Below, one piece after another: positions 43,678 through 54,282 of a stretch of 64,000 nucleotides of DNA (positions are counted from its first letter, which is position 1; each line of letters begins with the position of its first letter). The notes under the pieces are model-generated. The model was not told the origin of the DNA, ran no database searches, and worked only from the letters and a program-made list of their open reading frames with translations. The translations under genes were made by a program, and so were the position numbers. The DNA is from JALYXV01 sp963791545 (GTDB lineage: Bacteria > Actinomycetota > Acidimicrobiia > Acidimicrobiales > Palsa-688). Location of the stretch: assembly GCA_963791545.1 (NCBI GenBank), contig CAWBSR010000015.1, positions 248,001-312,000 on the forward strand. Reading direction: 5' to 3'.

Positions 43678-44412
43678 ATGGCAATAGAAGTATTTGTGGC
43701 CGACGAGCAGAACGACCAGCCGGTCGAAACCATGCGTTGGGTCCGCCTGGCGGAATCGGTGCTGCTCGAGGAAGGGGTGCCGGGCGACGCCGAGTTGTCG
43801 ATGCTGTTCGTCGACGAGGAGGCCATGAAGGATCTCAACAAGCGGTTCCTGGGGAAGGACTCGCCGACCGACGTGCTGGCGTTTCCCATCGACGAGGAAC
43901 CGGTCGAGGGAGGTCGGTCACCCGACTCCGGGGGGACGGGTCCGGGGGACACTTCGGAGCCTACCGATATGCCGACGGTGCTCGGCGATGTCGTGATCTG
44001 CCCGGCCGTCGCCCATCGCAACGCCCCCGAGCACGCCGGGACCTATGAGGACGAGGTGGCGCTGCTGGTCGTCCACGGCCTGCTGCACCTGCTGGGCATG
44101 GACCACGAGGACGATGACGAGGCCGAGGCCATGGAGAAACGGGAACAAGCGCTGCTGGCCAAGTTCCACCGGCCACCCGGCGCCGCCCGTGCCCCCGGCG
44201 CCGCCGAAGGCCCGAGCCCGGCGGTCGCCAACATCGAATTGGTCGGCGCCGCCGAAGGCCCGAGCCTGGCGGTCGCCAACATCGAACCGGCGGGCGAGCC
44301 GGCCGGCCCGGACGTCGCCGACGTCGAACCGGCGGGCGAGCCGGCCGGCCCGGACGTCGCCGACATCGAACCGGCCGGCCCGTCCCGACCACCGCCGGCT
44401 CAGAGTTCGTGA
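43678..44412 (+). CDS. ybeY: rRNA maturation endoribonuclease YbeY with a repetitive C-terminal tail
   Basis: 244 residues. The core (1-165) has the zinc site HGLLHLLGMDH and the typical NKRFLGKDSPTDVLAFP block; YbeY processes and quality-controls rRNA. A Gly/Asp/Ser-rich insert lies near residue 85. The last about 75 residues are tandem repeats (AAEGPSPAVANIE; EPAGPDVADVEPAGEPAGPD) absent from ordinary YbeY of about 150-180 residues. ATG 43678 has AGGAGG 12 bases upstream. Its end overlaps the next gene by four bases. Confidence 0.9.
   Translation: MAIEVFVADEQNDQPVETMRWVRLAESVLLEEGVPGDAELSMLFVDEEAMKDLNKRFLGKDSPTDVLAFPIDEEPVEGGRSPDSGGTGPGDTSEPTDMPTVLGDVVICPAVAHRNAPEHAGTYEDEVALLVVHGLLHLLGMDHEDDDEAEAMEKREQALLAKFHRPPGAARAPGAAEGPSPAVANIELVGAAEGPSLAVANIEPAGEPAGPDVADVEPAGEPAGPDVADIEPAGPSRPPPAQSS
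44190..44390 (+). repeat. In-frame tandem repeats at the 3' end of ybeY
   Basis: Two related units of about 48 bases (GCCGCCGAAGGCCCGAGC core) are followed by two near-identical 42-base units (CCGGCGGGCGAGCCGGCCGG core) and a partial copy. All keep the ybeY frame, so repeat number can vary without breaking the gene. Confidence 0.7.
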
Positions 44413-45752
44413 AACTCGTCGCCGCGACCAGGGGTCACTGGAGCTCGTCGGACTTATGGCTGCTGATCGCGGTCTTCGCGCTCATCGTCATATCCGGGGT
44501 CCTGGCCCTGGCGGAAACCGGCCTCACCCGCATGAACCGGGTCAAGGCGATGGCACTCGTCGAGGAGAAAAAGCGCGGTGCGGTGGCCCTCTACAAGCTG
44601 GTCGAGCACCCCGAGCGCACCCTCAACCCGGTGCTTTTTCTCCTTCTCCTCTGCAACACCGTCGCCGCCACCCTCGTCGGTGTCGTCTCTGCCCATCTCT
44701 TCGGCGCCGTGGGCGTCGCCGCCGCCACCGCCTTCGAGGTCATCGTCATCTTCGTTTTCGCGGAGGCCATGCCCAAGACCTGGGCGGTGCAGCATTCCGA
44801 GCGGGCCGCCCTGGCTGCGGCGCCTTTCGTGGCCGCCCTGGTGAAGATCCCACCGGTCCGCTGGATCAGCAACGCCCTCATCGGCCTCGCCAACGTCATC
44901 CTGCCGGGCAAGGGCATCAAGCAAGGCCCCTATGTCTCGGAGCAGGAGCTTCTGGCCATGGCCGACGCCGCCGCCCAGGGCAATGTGATCGAGCGCGAGG
45001 AACGCCGCCTTATCCACTCCATTATCGATTTTGGCGACACCGTCGTTCGTGAGGTCATGGTGCCCCGACCCGACATGGTCGTCGTGGAATCCACCGCCAA
45101 GGTCTCCGATGTCATCGAAATCGCGATAGCGGCCGGCTACAGCCGGATCCCGGTGTTCGGGCAGGGCATCGACGATGTCATTGGCGTCGTCTTCAGCAAA
45201 GACCTGATGAAGGCGGAGCGGGAAGGTCACGCCGGGATGGCGGTATCGGAAATCATGCGGGAAGCCCATTTCGTTCCCGAGACCAAACGGGTGTCGGAGA
45301 TGATGAGGGAAATGCAGGCCAGCAAACTGCACCAGGCGATCGTGGTTGACGAATATGGCGGTACCGCGGGGCTCGTGACCCTCGAAGACCTGCTGGAGGA
45401 GCTGGTCGGCGAGATCGAGGACGAGTACGACGTCGAGGAATCCCCTTTCGAGCGCATCAACGACCGGGAAGTGCGGGTGACGGCCAAGATGTCGATCGAC
45501 GACCTCAACGAACTGCTGGGCACCGAACTGCCGGAAGGGGATTGGGACACGGTCGGCGGGTTCATCCACGGCCTGCTGGGGCACGTGGCGACGGAGGGCG
45601 AATCGGTGGACTTCGACGGTTTCGAGCTGACCGCGGAACGGGTCCAGGGCCGGCGGATCGGCCGGGTCAGGGTCACTGTGCCGGAGTCGGCGCAGCCGGT
45701 GCCCGAAGTCGAATCGGACTCCGAAACCGAACACGACAGCGCCCGATCGTGA
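44409..45752 (+). CDS. CNNM/CorC-type membrane protein (DUF21 and CBS domains)
   Basis: 447 residues: DUF21 membrane domain with about four helices (LLIAVFALIVISGVLALAET onwards), a CBS pair (VPRPDMVVVESTAKVSDVIE; GYSRIPVFGQGIDDVIGVVF) and a CorC/HlyC C-terminal domain (VGGFIHGLLGHVATEGESVD). Such proteins are linked to Mg2+/Co2+ transport or homeostasis; the haemolysin label is historical. It overlaps ybeY and era by four bases each, so it is translationally coupled in the operon. Confidence 0.92.
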   Translation: MKLVAATRGHWSSSDLWLLIAVFALIVISGVLALAETGLTRMNRVKAMALVEEKKRGAVALYKLVEHPERTLNPVLFLLLLCNTVAATLVGVVSAHLFGAVGVAAATAFEVIVIFVFAEAMPKTWAVQHSERAALAAAPFVAALVKIPPVRWISNALIGLANVILPGKGIKQGPYVSEQELLAMADAAAQGNVIEREERRLIHSIIDFGDTVVREVMVPRPDMVVVESTAKVSDVIEIAIAAGYSRIPVFGQGIDDVIGVVFSKDLMKAEREGHAGMAVSEIMREAHFVPETKRVSEMMREMQASKLHQAIVVDEYGGTAGLVTLEDLLEELVGEIEDEYDVEESPFERINDREVRVTAKMSIDDLNELLGTELPEGDWDTVGGFIHGLLGHVATEGESVDFDGFELTAERVQGRRIGRVRVTVPESAQPVPEVESDSETEHDSARS

Positions 45753-46585
45753 GGTCCGGTTTCGCCACACTCCTCGGACGGCCCAATGTCGGCAAGTCGA
45801 CCCTCCTGAACCAGATCCTCGGCACCAAGGTGTCCATCGTCTCCGACAAACCCCAGACGACCCGAAACCAGATCCGCGGCGTTCTCAACCGCGAGGGCGT
45901 GCAGGTGGTCTTCGTCGACACGCCGGGAATCCACAAGCCCCGCACGACCCTGGGCCAGCGCCTCAATGACACCGCCGAGGCGGCCGTGGGTGGTGTGGAC
46001 GTGGTGGTATTCATGATCGATGCGACCGCTCCATTGGGAAAAGGGGACCGCTGGGTGGCCTCCCGGGTGCCGCCCTCTTCGCTTTGTGTGGTCAACAAGG
46101 TCGATGTGGCCAGCGAAGCGGAAATACTGTCTCAGCTGGCCAGAGCCGGAGAGCTGGGTCTGAGCGAATATTTCCCGGTCTCCGCGGTGACGGGGGCGGG
46201 AGTGGACGAGTTGGTGGCGACCATCGCGGCCCGCATGCCGGAGGGACCGCAGCTCTATCCCGATGACATGGTTACCGACGTGCGAGAGGCCTTTTGGGTC
46301 GGCGAACTGGTCAGGGAACAGTTGCTGGCCGTCACCCGTGACGAGTTGCCCCATTCGATCGCCTGCCGGGTCACCGAGTGGGAATGGCCCCATATCAAAG
46401 TCGAGATCCTCGTCGAGCGGGATTCGCAAAAGGGAATCGTGATCGGCCGGGCGGGGGCGGTGCTGAAGGAAGCAGGGACCCGGGTACGGGCCCAGTTGCC
46501 TGAGGGTGTGTACCTGGAACTCGTAGTCAAGGTCGACAAGGACTGGCAGCGCCGACCCGCCGCCCTCGAGCGCCTCGGGTACTGA
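45749..46585 (+). CDS. era: GTPase Era
   Basis: 278 residues. G1 GRPNVGKST, G3 DTPGIHKP, G4 NKVD, and the C-terminal KH domain (ERDSQKGIVIGRAGAVLKEA). Era binds the 3' end of 16S rRNA during 30S assembly, functionally next to YbeY. GTG start inside the upstream stop (GTGA). It ends three bases from the convergent dinG. Confidence 0.96.
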   Translation: MRSGFATLLGRPNVGKSTLLNQILGTKVSIVSDKPQTTRNQIRGVLNREGVQVVFVDTPGIHKPRTTLGQRLNDTAEAAVGGVDVVVFMIDATAPLGKGDRWVASRVPPSSLCVVNKVDVASEAEILSQLARAGELGLSEYFPVSAVTGAGVDELVATIAARMPEGPQLYPDDMVTDVREAFWVGELVREQLLAVTRDELPHSIACRVTEWEWPHIKVEILVERDSQKGIVIGRAGAVLKEAGTRVRAQLPEGVYLELVVKVDKDWQRRPAALERLGY

Positions 46586-46588
46586 ATC

Positions 46589-48499
46589 TCACCGCCGCAG
46601 GTCGGCCAGAAAGTCCTCCACCTCCCGGCGGTGTCGGGTCCGGCGCATCGGCGGCAGGGCCCGCACCAGGTCCCAGCGGTAACGGGCCGTGGCCAGACGG
46701 GGGTCGAGGACCGCCACCACCCCGCGGTCCGACGGGGAACGGATCAACCGCCCCGCCCCCTGGGCCAGCATGGTGGCGGCCCGGGGGAGGTCGATGGCGC
46801 CGAACGCGGCCCGACCGAGGCGTTCCCGCCGAGCCTGGAGCAGGGGCTCGTCAGGGCGGGGAAAGGGAATGCGGTCGATGGCGACCAGTGACAGGGCCCG
46901 CCCGGGGACATCGACGCCCTGCCAGAACCCCATAGTGGCGAAGAGACACGAGTTCTCGTCGTCCTGGAACGACTTGATGAGGGCCGGCTTGGGCAGGTCG
47001 GACTGGGTCAAGATGGCCCAGGGGAGGACATCACGAAGGGCCGTGGCGGCGGCGTTCATGGCCCGCCAGCTGGTGAACAGGGCCAGCGTCCGCCCTCCGG
47101 CCGCCCGGACCAGCGCTTCCAGCTCCTGGTGCATGGCAGGCTCGTATTGGTCGCTGCGGGGATCTGGGAGGTGGACGGCGCAGTACAGCAACGCCTGGTG
47201 GGGATAGTCGAAGGGGCTCCCGACGTCCATCTCATCGAAGGTGCCGGCCGGGATCCCCAGCCGTTCGGCCAGCCGGGGCGGGATGGTGGCGCTGGTCAAG
47301 ACTGCGGTCGGGGCCTCCTCGCCCTGCCACAGCAGGGTGTTCAGGAGGGGGGCGATGTCAATGGGGGCCACCTTGAGGACGGGGTAGGAAGCCGAGCCCT
47401 CGATCCACGCCACGCTGGTCGGGGCCAGGTTGAGGACCTGGTCGACGTCACCGGCCAGATGGCCCGCCGACTGCTGGGCCCGGGCCTTGCGGGCCGGGTC
47501 GGCGTGCTCGGCCTGGCGCAGGGCGCCACTCAGGCGGGCTACCCGTTCCCGGAGCACGGTCAGCAGTGTTTCCACGTCTTCGGGGAGCGGGTGGGCCAGG
47601 CGCTGACCCCGGTGGCGGTCGAGCATCGCCGTGAGGCGGGTCCCGCCGTCGTCGAGGGCGTCGAGGACGGCGGTGTCGGCGACCAGGGGCCGGGCATTGC
47701 GGGCCAGGCCGAAAAACCGCCCGGGAACCAGCTCCAACCCCAGGCTGGACGACGCCACGTCCTCCAGTTCGTGGGCCTCGTCGAAGATGACCACGTCATG
47801 TGGCGGCAGCACGACCCCGCCCGAGCCTAAATGGGTGGCGTACAGGTGGGTGTTGACCACGACCACGTCGGCCAGGGCGGCCCGCTGGCGGGCCATCTCC
47901 GCGAAGCACACATCCCCTGACGGGCAGTGCGACGCCCCCGGGCATTCGGTAGATCCCACGCTCACCATGGCCCAGGCCCGAGGCTGGGGCTCGAAGGCCA
48001 GGTCGGCCCGGTCGCCCGTCTCGGCCGTCATCGACCACTCGATGAGCCGGCGCACCTGGCGCCCGAAGGCGCCCAACGCGGCCCCATCCAGGCCCGGGCC
48101 TCCGGGATCGGCCGCCGACAGCTCCAGTTGGTCGCCGCCCCCGGCCACCTCGAGGGCCCGTTGCCGGCAGAGATAGTTGGCCCGGCCCTTCAGGACCGCG
48201 AACTCAAAGGGGATGCCCAACCGCTCCGCCAGGAACGGCAGATCCTTGTTGCCCAGCTGGTCCTGCAACGCCTTGGTGGCCGTCGCCACCACCACCCGGG
48301 AACCCGACAGCAGGGCGGGAACGAGGTAGGCGAGGCTTTTTCCCGTCCCTGTCTGGGCGCCGACGATCAAGTGGCGCCGCTCGGAGATCGCCCGGGCCAC
48401 GGCCGCGGCCATCTGGGCCTGGCCGGGTCGGCTGTCGCCGCCCCCCGGCAGGCCGGCCACGACCCGCTCGAGGGCTCCCGCCGTCTCGTCGGTCGTCAC
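46589..48499 (-). CDS. dinG: DinG/XPD-family ATP-dependent DNA helicase
   Basis: 636 residues, superfamily 2 iron-sulfur helicase: Walker A GAQTGTGKS, four cysteines for the cluster (YLCRQR; ECPGASHCPSGDVC), DEAH box in VIFDEAHELED, and the C-terminal motif block FWQGVDVPGRALSLVAIDRI and QGAGRLIRSPSDRG. It unwinds DNA, including R-loops or G4 in relatives. GTG start. Confidence 0.93.
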   Translation of the reverse strand: MTTDETAGALERVVAGLPGGGDSRPGQAQMAAAVARAISERRHLIVGAQTGTGKSLAYLVPALLSGSRVVVATATKALQDQLGNKDLPFLAERLGIPFEFAVLKGRANYLCRQRALEVAGGGDQLELSAADPGGPGLDGAALGAFGRQVRRLIEWSMTAETGDRADLAFEPQPRAWAMVSVGSTECPGASHCPSGDVCFAEMARQRAALADVVVVNTHLYATHLGSGGVVLPPHDVVIFDEAHELEDVASSSLGLELVPGRFFGLARNARPLVADTAVLDALDDGGTRLTAMLDRHRGQRLAHPLPEDVETLLTVLRERVARLSGALRQAEHADPARKARAQQSAGHLAGDVDQVLNLAPTSVAWIEGSASYPVLKVAPIDIAPLLNTLLWQGEEAPTAVLTSATIPPRLAERLGIPAGTFDEMDVGSPFDYPHQALLYCAVHLPDPRSDQYEPAMHQELEALVRAAGGRTLALFTSWRAMNAAATALRDVLPWAILTQSDLPKPALIKSFQDDENSCLFATMGFWQGVDVPGRALSLVAIDRIPFPRPDEPLLQARRERLGRAAFGAIDLPRAATMLAQGAGRLIRSPSDRGVVAVLDPRLATARYRWDLVRALPPMRRTRHRREVEDFLADLRR

Positions 48500-48561
48500 C
48501 GGGAGAATGTACCGGCCGGGCTTGCCCGGGAACGACGGTTGGCAAGCGATACCGTGAGAAT

Positions 48562-49326
48562 GTGGACCTCGAAGGGCTCGATCCCAACCGGATGCCGGTC
48601 CACGTCGCCTGCGTCATGGACGGCAATGGGCGCTGGGCCCAGAAGCGAGGTTTGCCCCGCACCGAGGGTCACCGGGCGGGAGAGGAGGCGCTGTTCGACG
48701 CCATCTGCGGCGCCCTGGAGTTGGGGATCGACTGGTTCACTGTCTATGCCTTCTCCACCGAGAACTGGCGCCGCCCCGCCGACGAGGTGCGCTTCCTCCT
48801 GAGCGTGATCGCCGACCAGTTGCTGCTGCGCCGTCGGGCCCAGCTCAACGAGATGGGCGTGCGGATCCGCTTCATCGGCCGGCGTGACTGGCGGGTGCCG
48901 AAGCGGGTGCTGCAGCGCATGGACGAGTCCTCCGAGATGACCCGCCACAACCGCAAGATGACTTTCACGGTGGCCTTCAACTACGGCGGCCGGGCCGAGA
49001 TCGTCGACGCCGTCAAGGCCCTCATTGACGAAGGCGTCCCGTCCCGCCGGGTCGACATCCGGGCCATCAAGAAACGGATGTACGCCCCCGACATGCCCGA
49101 CCCGGACCTGGTGATCCGCACCTCGGGCGAGTTCCGGCTGTCCAACTTCCTCATCTGGGAGGTGGCCTACAGCGAGCTGGTCTTCACCGACGTGCTGTGG
49201 CCCGACTTCCGCCGGGAGCACCTGGCCGAGGCCATCCGGGAGTTCCAACGCCGGGATCGCCGCTTCGGTGGCACCGGCCGGGGCGATCACGAGGGCGAGA
49301 GCGACGACAGCGACCTCACCCCGTGA
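48562..49326 (+). CDS. uppS: Isoprenyl transferase (undecaprenyl diphosphate synthase)
   Basis: 254 residues, cis-prenyltransferase: catalytic Asp in VACVMDGNGRWAQKRGL, FSTENWRRP, FNYGGRAEIVDA, RTSGEFRLSNFL and WPDF. It makes the lipid carrier for cell-wall synthesis. GTG at 48562. The C-terminal tail (GRGDHEGESDDSDLTP) is acidic. recO follows 28 bases after. Confidence 0.94.
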   Translation: MDLEGLDPNRMPVHVACVMDGNGRWAQKRGLPRTEGHRAGEEALFDAICGALELGIDWFTVYAFSTENWRRPADEVRFLLSVIADQLLLRRRAQLNEMGVRIRFIGRRDWRVPKRVLQRMDESSEMTRHNRKMTFTVAFNYGGRAEIVDAVKALIDEGVPSRRVDIRAIKKRMYAPDMPDPDLVIRTSGEFRLSNFLIWEVAYSELVFTDVLWPDFRREHLAEAIREFQRRDRRFGGTGRGDHEGESDDSDLTP

Positions 49327-49354
49327 CTCCGAAGTTCGAGGCGGTGGTGAGTCG

Positions 49355-50092
49355 GTGAGCCTGTACCGCGATCAGGGGGTGGCGTTGCGCCACTACAAGC
49401 TGGGCGAAGCCGACCGCATCGTGGTGTTCATGACGGCGGGCCACGGCAAGGTCCGGGCGGTGGCCAAGGGCATCCGTAAGACCAAGAGCCGCTTCGGCTC
49501 CCGGTTGGAACCGCCGACGAATGTCAGCCTCCTGTTCTACGAGGGCCGGGGCGACCTGGACATCGTCAGCCAGGCAGAGGCCATCGACCATTTCCGACCC
49601 ATCCGTGACGACCTGGGCCGCATGAACGATGCCATGTCGATGCTGGAGGTGGTCGACCAGACGGCCCAGGAGCGCCAGCCCGACGCCCGCATGTACCAGA
49701 TGCTGGTGGCGGCCCTGCGGACCCTGGCCGACCGGGAGCAACGCTCGCCGCTGCTGGTCGGGGCGTTCTATTGGAAGTTGCTCAGCATGGAGGGCTTCGG
49801 GCCCATCCTGGACGAGTGCGCATCGTGCTCGGCTCCGGGTTCGGGTGGCGTCCCATTGGTGGCCTTCGATCTCTCGCAGGGCGGGGCGTTGTGCCGGGAT
49901 TGCCGTCAGGGGATGCCGGTCACCCCCGAGGCGTTGCAATTGTTGCGCCGTGTCCTCGGCGGCGGCCTGGGCGGGGCCTTGCGGGAACCTGACAGCGCCG
50001 TCGCCAAGGAGGTGGCGGCCCTGGCAACCCACGCCATGGAGCAGCATCTGGAGCGTCGCCTGCGGTCGGTGCATGTCCTCGACCGGGGCTGA
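49355..50092 (+). CDS. recO: DNA repair protein RecO
   Basis: About 245 residues. N-terminal OB fold (SLYRDQGVALRHYKLGEADR; AVAKGIRKTKSRFGSRLEP), helical middle, and a zinc site with CASC and CRDC. RecO loads RecA with RecR in recombination repair. GTG 49355 is the start that matches the family; the frame is open further upstream inside uppS. Confidence 0.94.
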   Translation: MSLYRDQGVALRHYKLGEADRIVVFMTAGHGKVRAVAKGIRKTKSRFGSRLEPPTNVSLLFYEGRGDLDIVSQAEAIDHFRPIRDDLGRMNDAMSMLEVVDQTAQERQPDARMYQMLVAALRTLADREQRSPLLVGAFYWKLLSMEGFGPILDECASCSAPGSGGVPLVAFDLSQGGALCRDCRQGMPVTPEALQLLRRVLGGGLGGALREPDSAVAKEVAALATHAMEQHLERRLRSVHVLDRG

Positions 50093-50168
50093 TCGGTCGC
50101 TGAGCGGGTCGGGCCGGTAACCCAGAGGCAGTAGCCTGAGTCGGTTCTTGCCGAGGAGGGCACCCCCA

Positions 50169-52799
<2,631 letters not shown>

Positions 52800-52800
52800 T

Positions 52801-53040
52801 CACCGCGAGACGGTGATTCTCCGTTGGGGTTCACATCCAGGCTCAACCGGTGCCGTCGCGATCCGCATGGACGGCGGTGACGTTCACCTCGACCCAGGTG
52901 ACACCTACGTCGTCCCCAAGGGACACGTGCACCAGCCGGTCGCCGAGTCCGAGACGACGCTCCTTCTCTTCGAACCGAGCGAAGCGGTCGACACCGGCGA
53001 TACCCCGAGCGACCTCACCGCCGAAAGGCGCGTCATTTAA
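52801..53040 (+). pseudogene. N-terminally truncated cupin
   Basis: Directly after ppdK the frame reads a cupin C-terminal half: IRMDGGDVHLDPGDTYVVPK, then GHVHQPVAESETTLLLFEPS and ending EAVDTGDTPSDLTAERRVI. The first cupin motif with its metal ligands is missing and no good start codon exists. Probably a fragment left by a deletion whose other end is ppdK. Confidence 0.65.
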
Positions 53041-53375
53041 CCGAGCCCGGGACGATCCGGTACCGCCCTGCCCCTCCGGGGGGAGGGACTGTGTCACTCC
53101 CCGGGGCCGACGGTGCGCCTGGGCAACCGCGCGCGTTCGGGCCACCGCGCGCGTGGGAGGGGGTGGGGCACCCTTGGGCGCGCGCGGTTGCTTGGGCGCG
53201 CGCGGATTTGGGGGTTCTGGCGTTGCAGGACGGGCGTGTTGCATCCGACGGCGCCCGACCAGGTCGCCCGACCGGGTGCGGATCGGCTCCCGACGCCGAC
53301 CGGCCCGCCCGAGGTCCGTTGGCGCCGGCCCGGCACAGCCTGGCGGCGGCCGGCCAAGAGCCGGCGCCGGCTTCG
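53041..53375. other. GC-repeat gap
   Basis: No gene supported. Contains CG-dinucleotide-rich repeats, listed separately at 53123-53205. Confidence 0.5.
53123..53205. repeat. CG-rich inverted and direct repeats
   Basis: GCAACCGCGCGCG (53123-53135) is the exact inverse of CGCGCGCGGTTGC (53179-53191). TTGGGCGCGCGCGG occurs twice in tandem (53174-53187 and 53192-53205). Possible cruciform or Z-DNA-prone tract. Confidence 0.75.
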
Positions 53376-54179
53376 TTACTTCAAGATGTTGACCGCTCGG
53401 GCCACGACGAGGGCGACGGTTCCCAGGGACACGCCGGCCTGGACCCCCATCAACACCTTGGTCCAGCGGGTGAGTGGCAGTACATCGGTGGGGCTGAACG
53501 CGGTGGCGTTGGTGAATGACAGGTAGAGGTAGTCAATGAACTCGGGGCGCCAATCGGGCGGCGCCAGATTCGGAGCGGTCATCTGGGGAAACATGAAATC
53601 GGGATACGGATTGCGGCCCTGCAGGCGGGCCACCGGGCCACCCCGGTCGAACTCCCAGTACCCGAGGCCGAACAGGATGATGTTGGTGACGTAGATCGCG
53701 GCCCCGCTGGCCAGCAGGGGCCCGGCGTTGGCGCCGAGGGACCCCTTGATGAGGCCCCGGATCAGGTGCCCGGCGGACCACGCGTTGCCGACCGTGATGG
53801 CTGCGATGAGCACCAGGCTCGTCGTCCGCAGGAGCCGTGACTCCCGGTCGATGCGGCGCGGGTTGGCGGCCACCAGGCCAATCAGGAGGGCACCCTCGAG
53901 GGAGGGCAATAGCCAGTTCGGGCGCAGGGCGAGGTTGTCGGGCAGGGTGATCTGCAGGACGATGGCCAGCGCGATGACCGCTGCCACCGGCAGGCGGTTC
54001 TCGCCTTCGGTCGCCTCCTGCCACATCGGTTTCAGGCGCAACTCGGCCCCGTGAACCCCGGCGCCGTACAACCTCTCGAGCTGGTTCAGGTGGTGGCGAA
54101 TGTCGCCGAAGGCCCCGGGCATTGACTTGGGCGCCAAGGGGGGCGAATCAGGTGAGGGCGGATCGCCGGGGTCGCTCAT
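53376..54179 (-). CDS. Multi-span membrane protein
   Basis: About 267 residues: an acidic Pro-rich cytoplasmic N-terminus (SDPGDPPSPDSPPLAPKSMP), then about six hydrophobic helices and a conserved-looking block FIDYLYLSFTNATAFSPTDV followed by LPLTRWTKVLMGVQA. The last block resembles the C-terminal part of DUF1345-type proteins and of channel-like membrane proteins. No function assigned. ATG at 54179 (an upstream start at 54188 is possible). Divergent from dnaG with overlapping upstream regions. Confidence 0.7.
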   Translation of the reverse strand: MSDPGDPPSPDSPPLAPKSMPGAFGDIRHHLNQLERLYGAGVHGAELRLKPMWQEATEGENRLPVAAVIALAIVLQITLPDNLALRPNWLLPSLEGALLIGLVAANPRRIDRESRLLRTTSLVLIAAITVGNAWSAGHLIRGLIKGSLGANAGPLLASGAAIYVTNIILFGLGYWEFDRGGPVARLQGRNPYPDFMFPQMTAPNLAPPDWRPEFIDYLYLSFTNATAFSPTDVLPLTRWTKVLMGVQAGVSLGTVALVVARAVNILK

Positions 54180-54282
54180 GGCTATCACTGTGCCTGACGC
54201 GGTTGCCTCAGTGATCTTCAGCCACCTGGGCGGGCCGGCTACCAGAAGGTTTGACGGTCGTCAGGCGGTACCGTGCCGCTCC

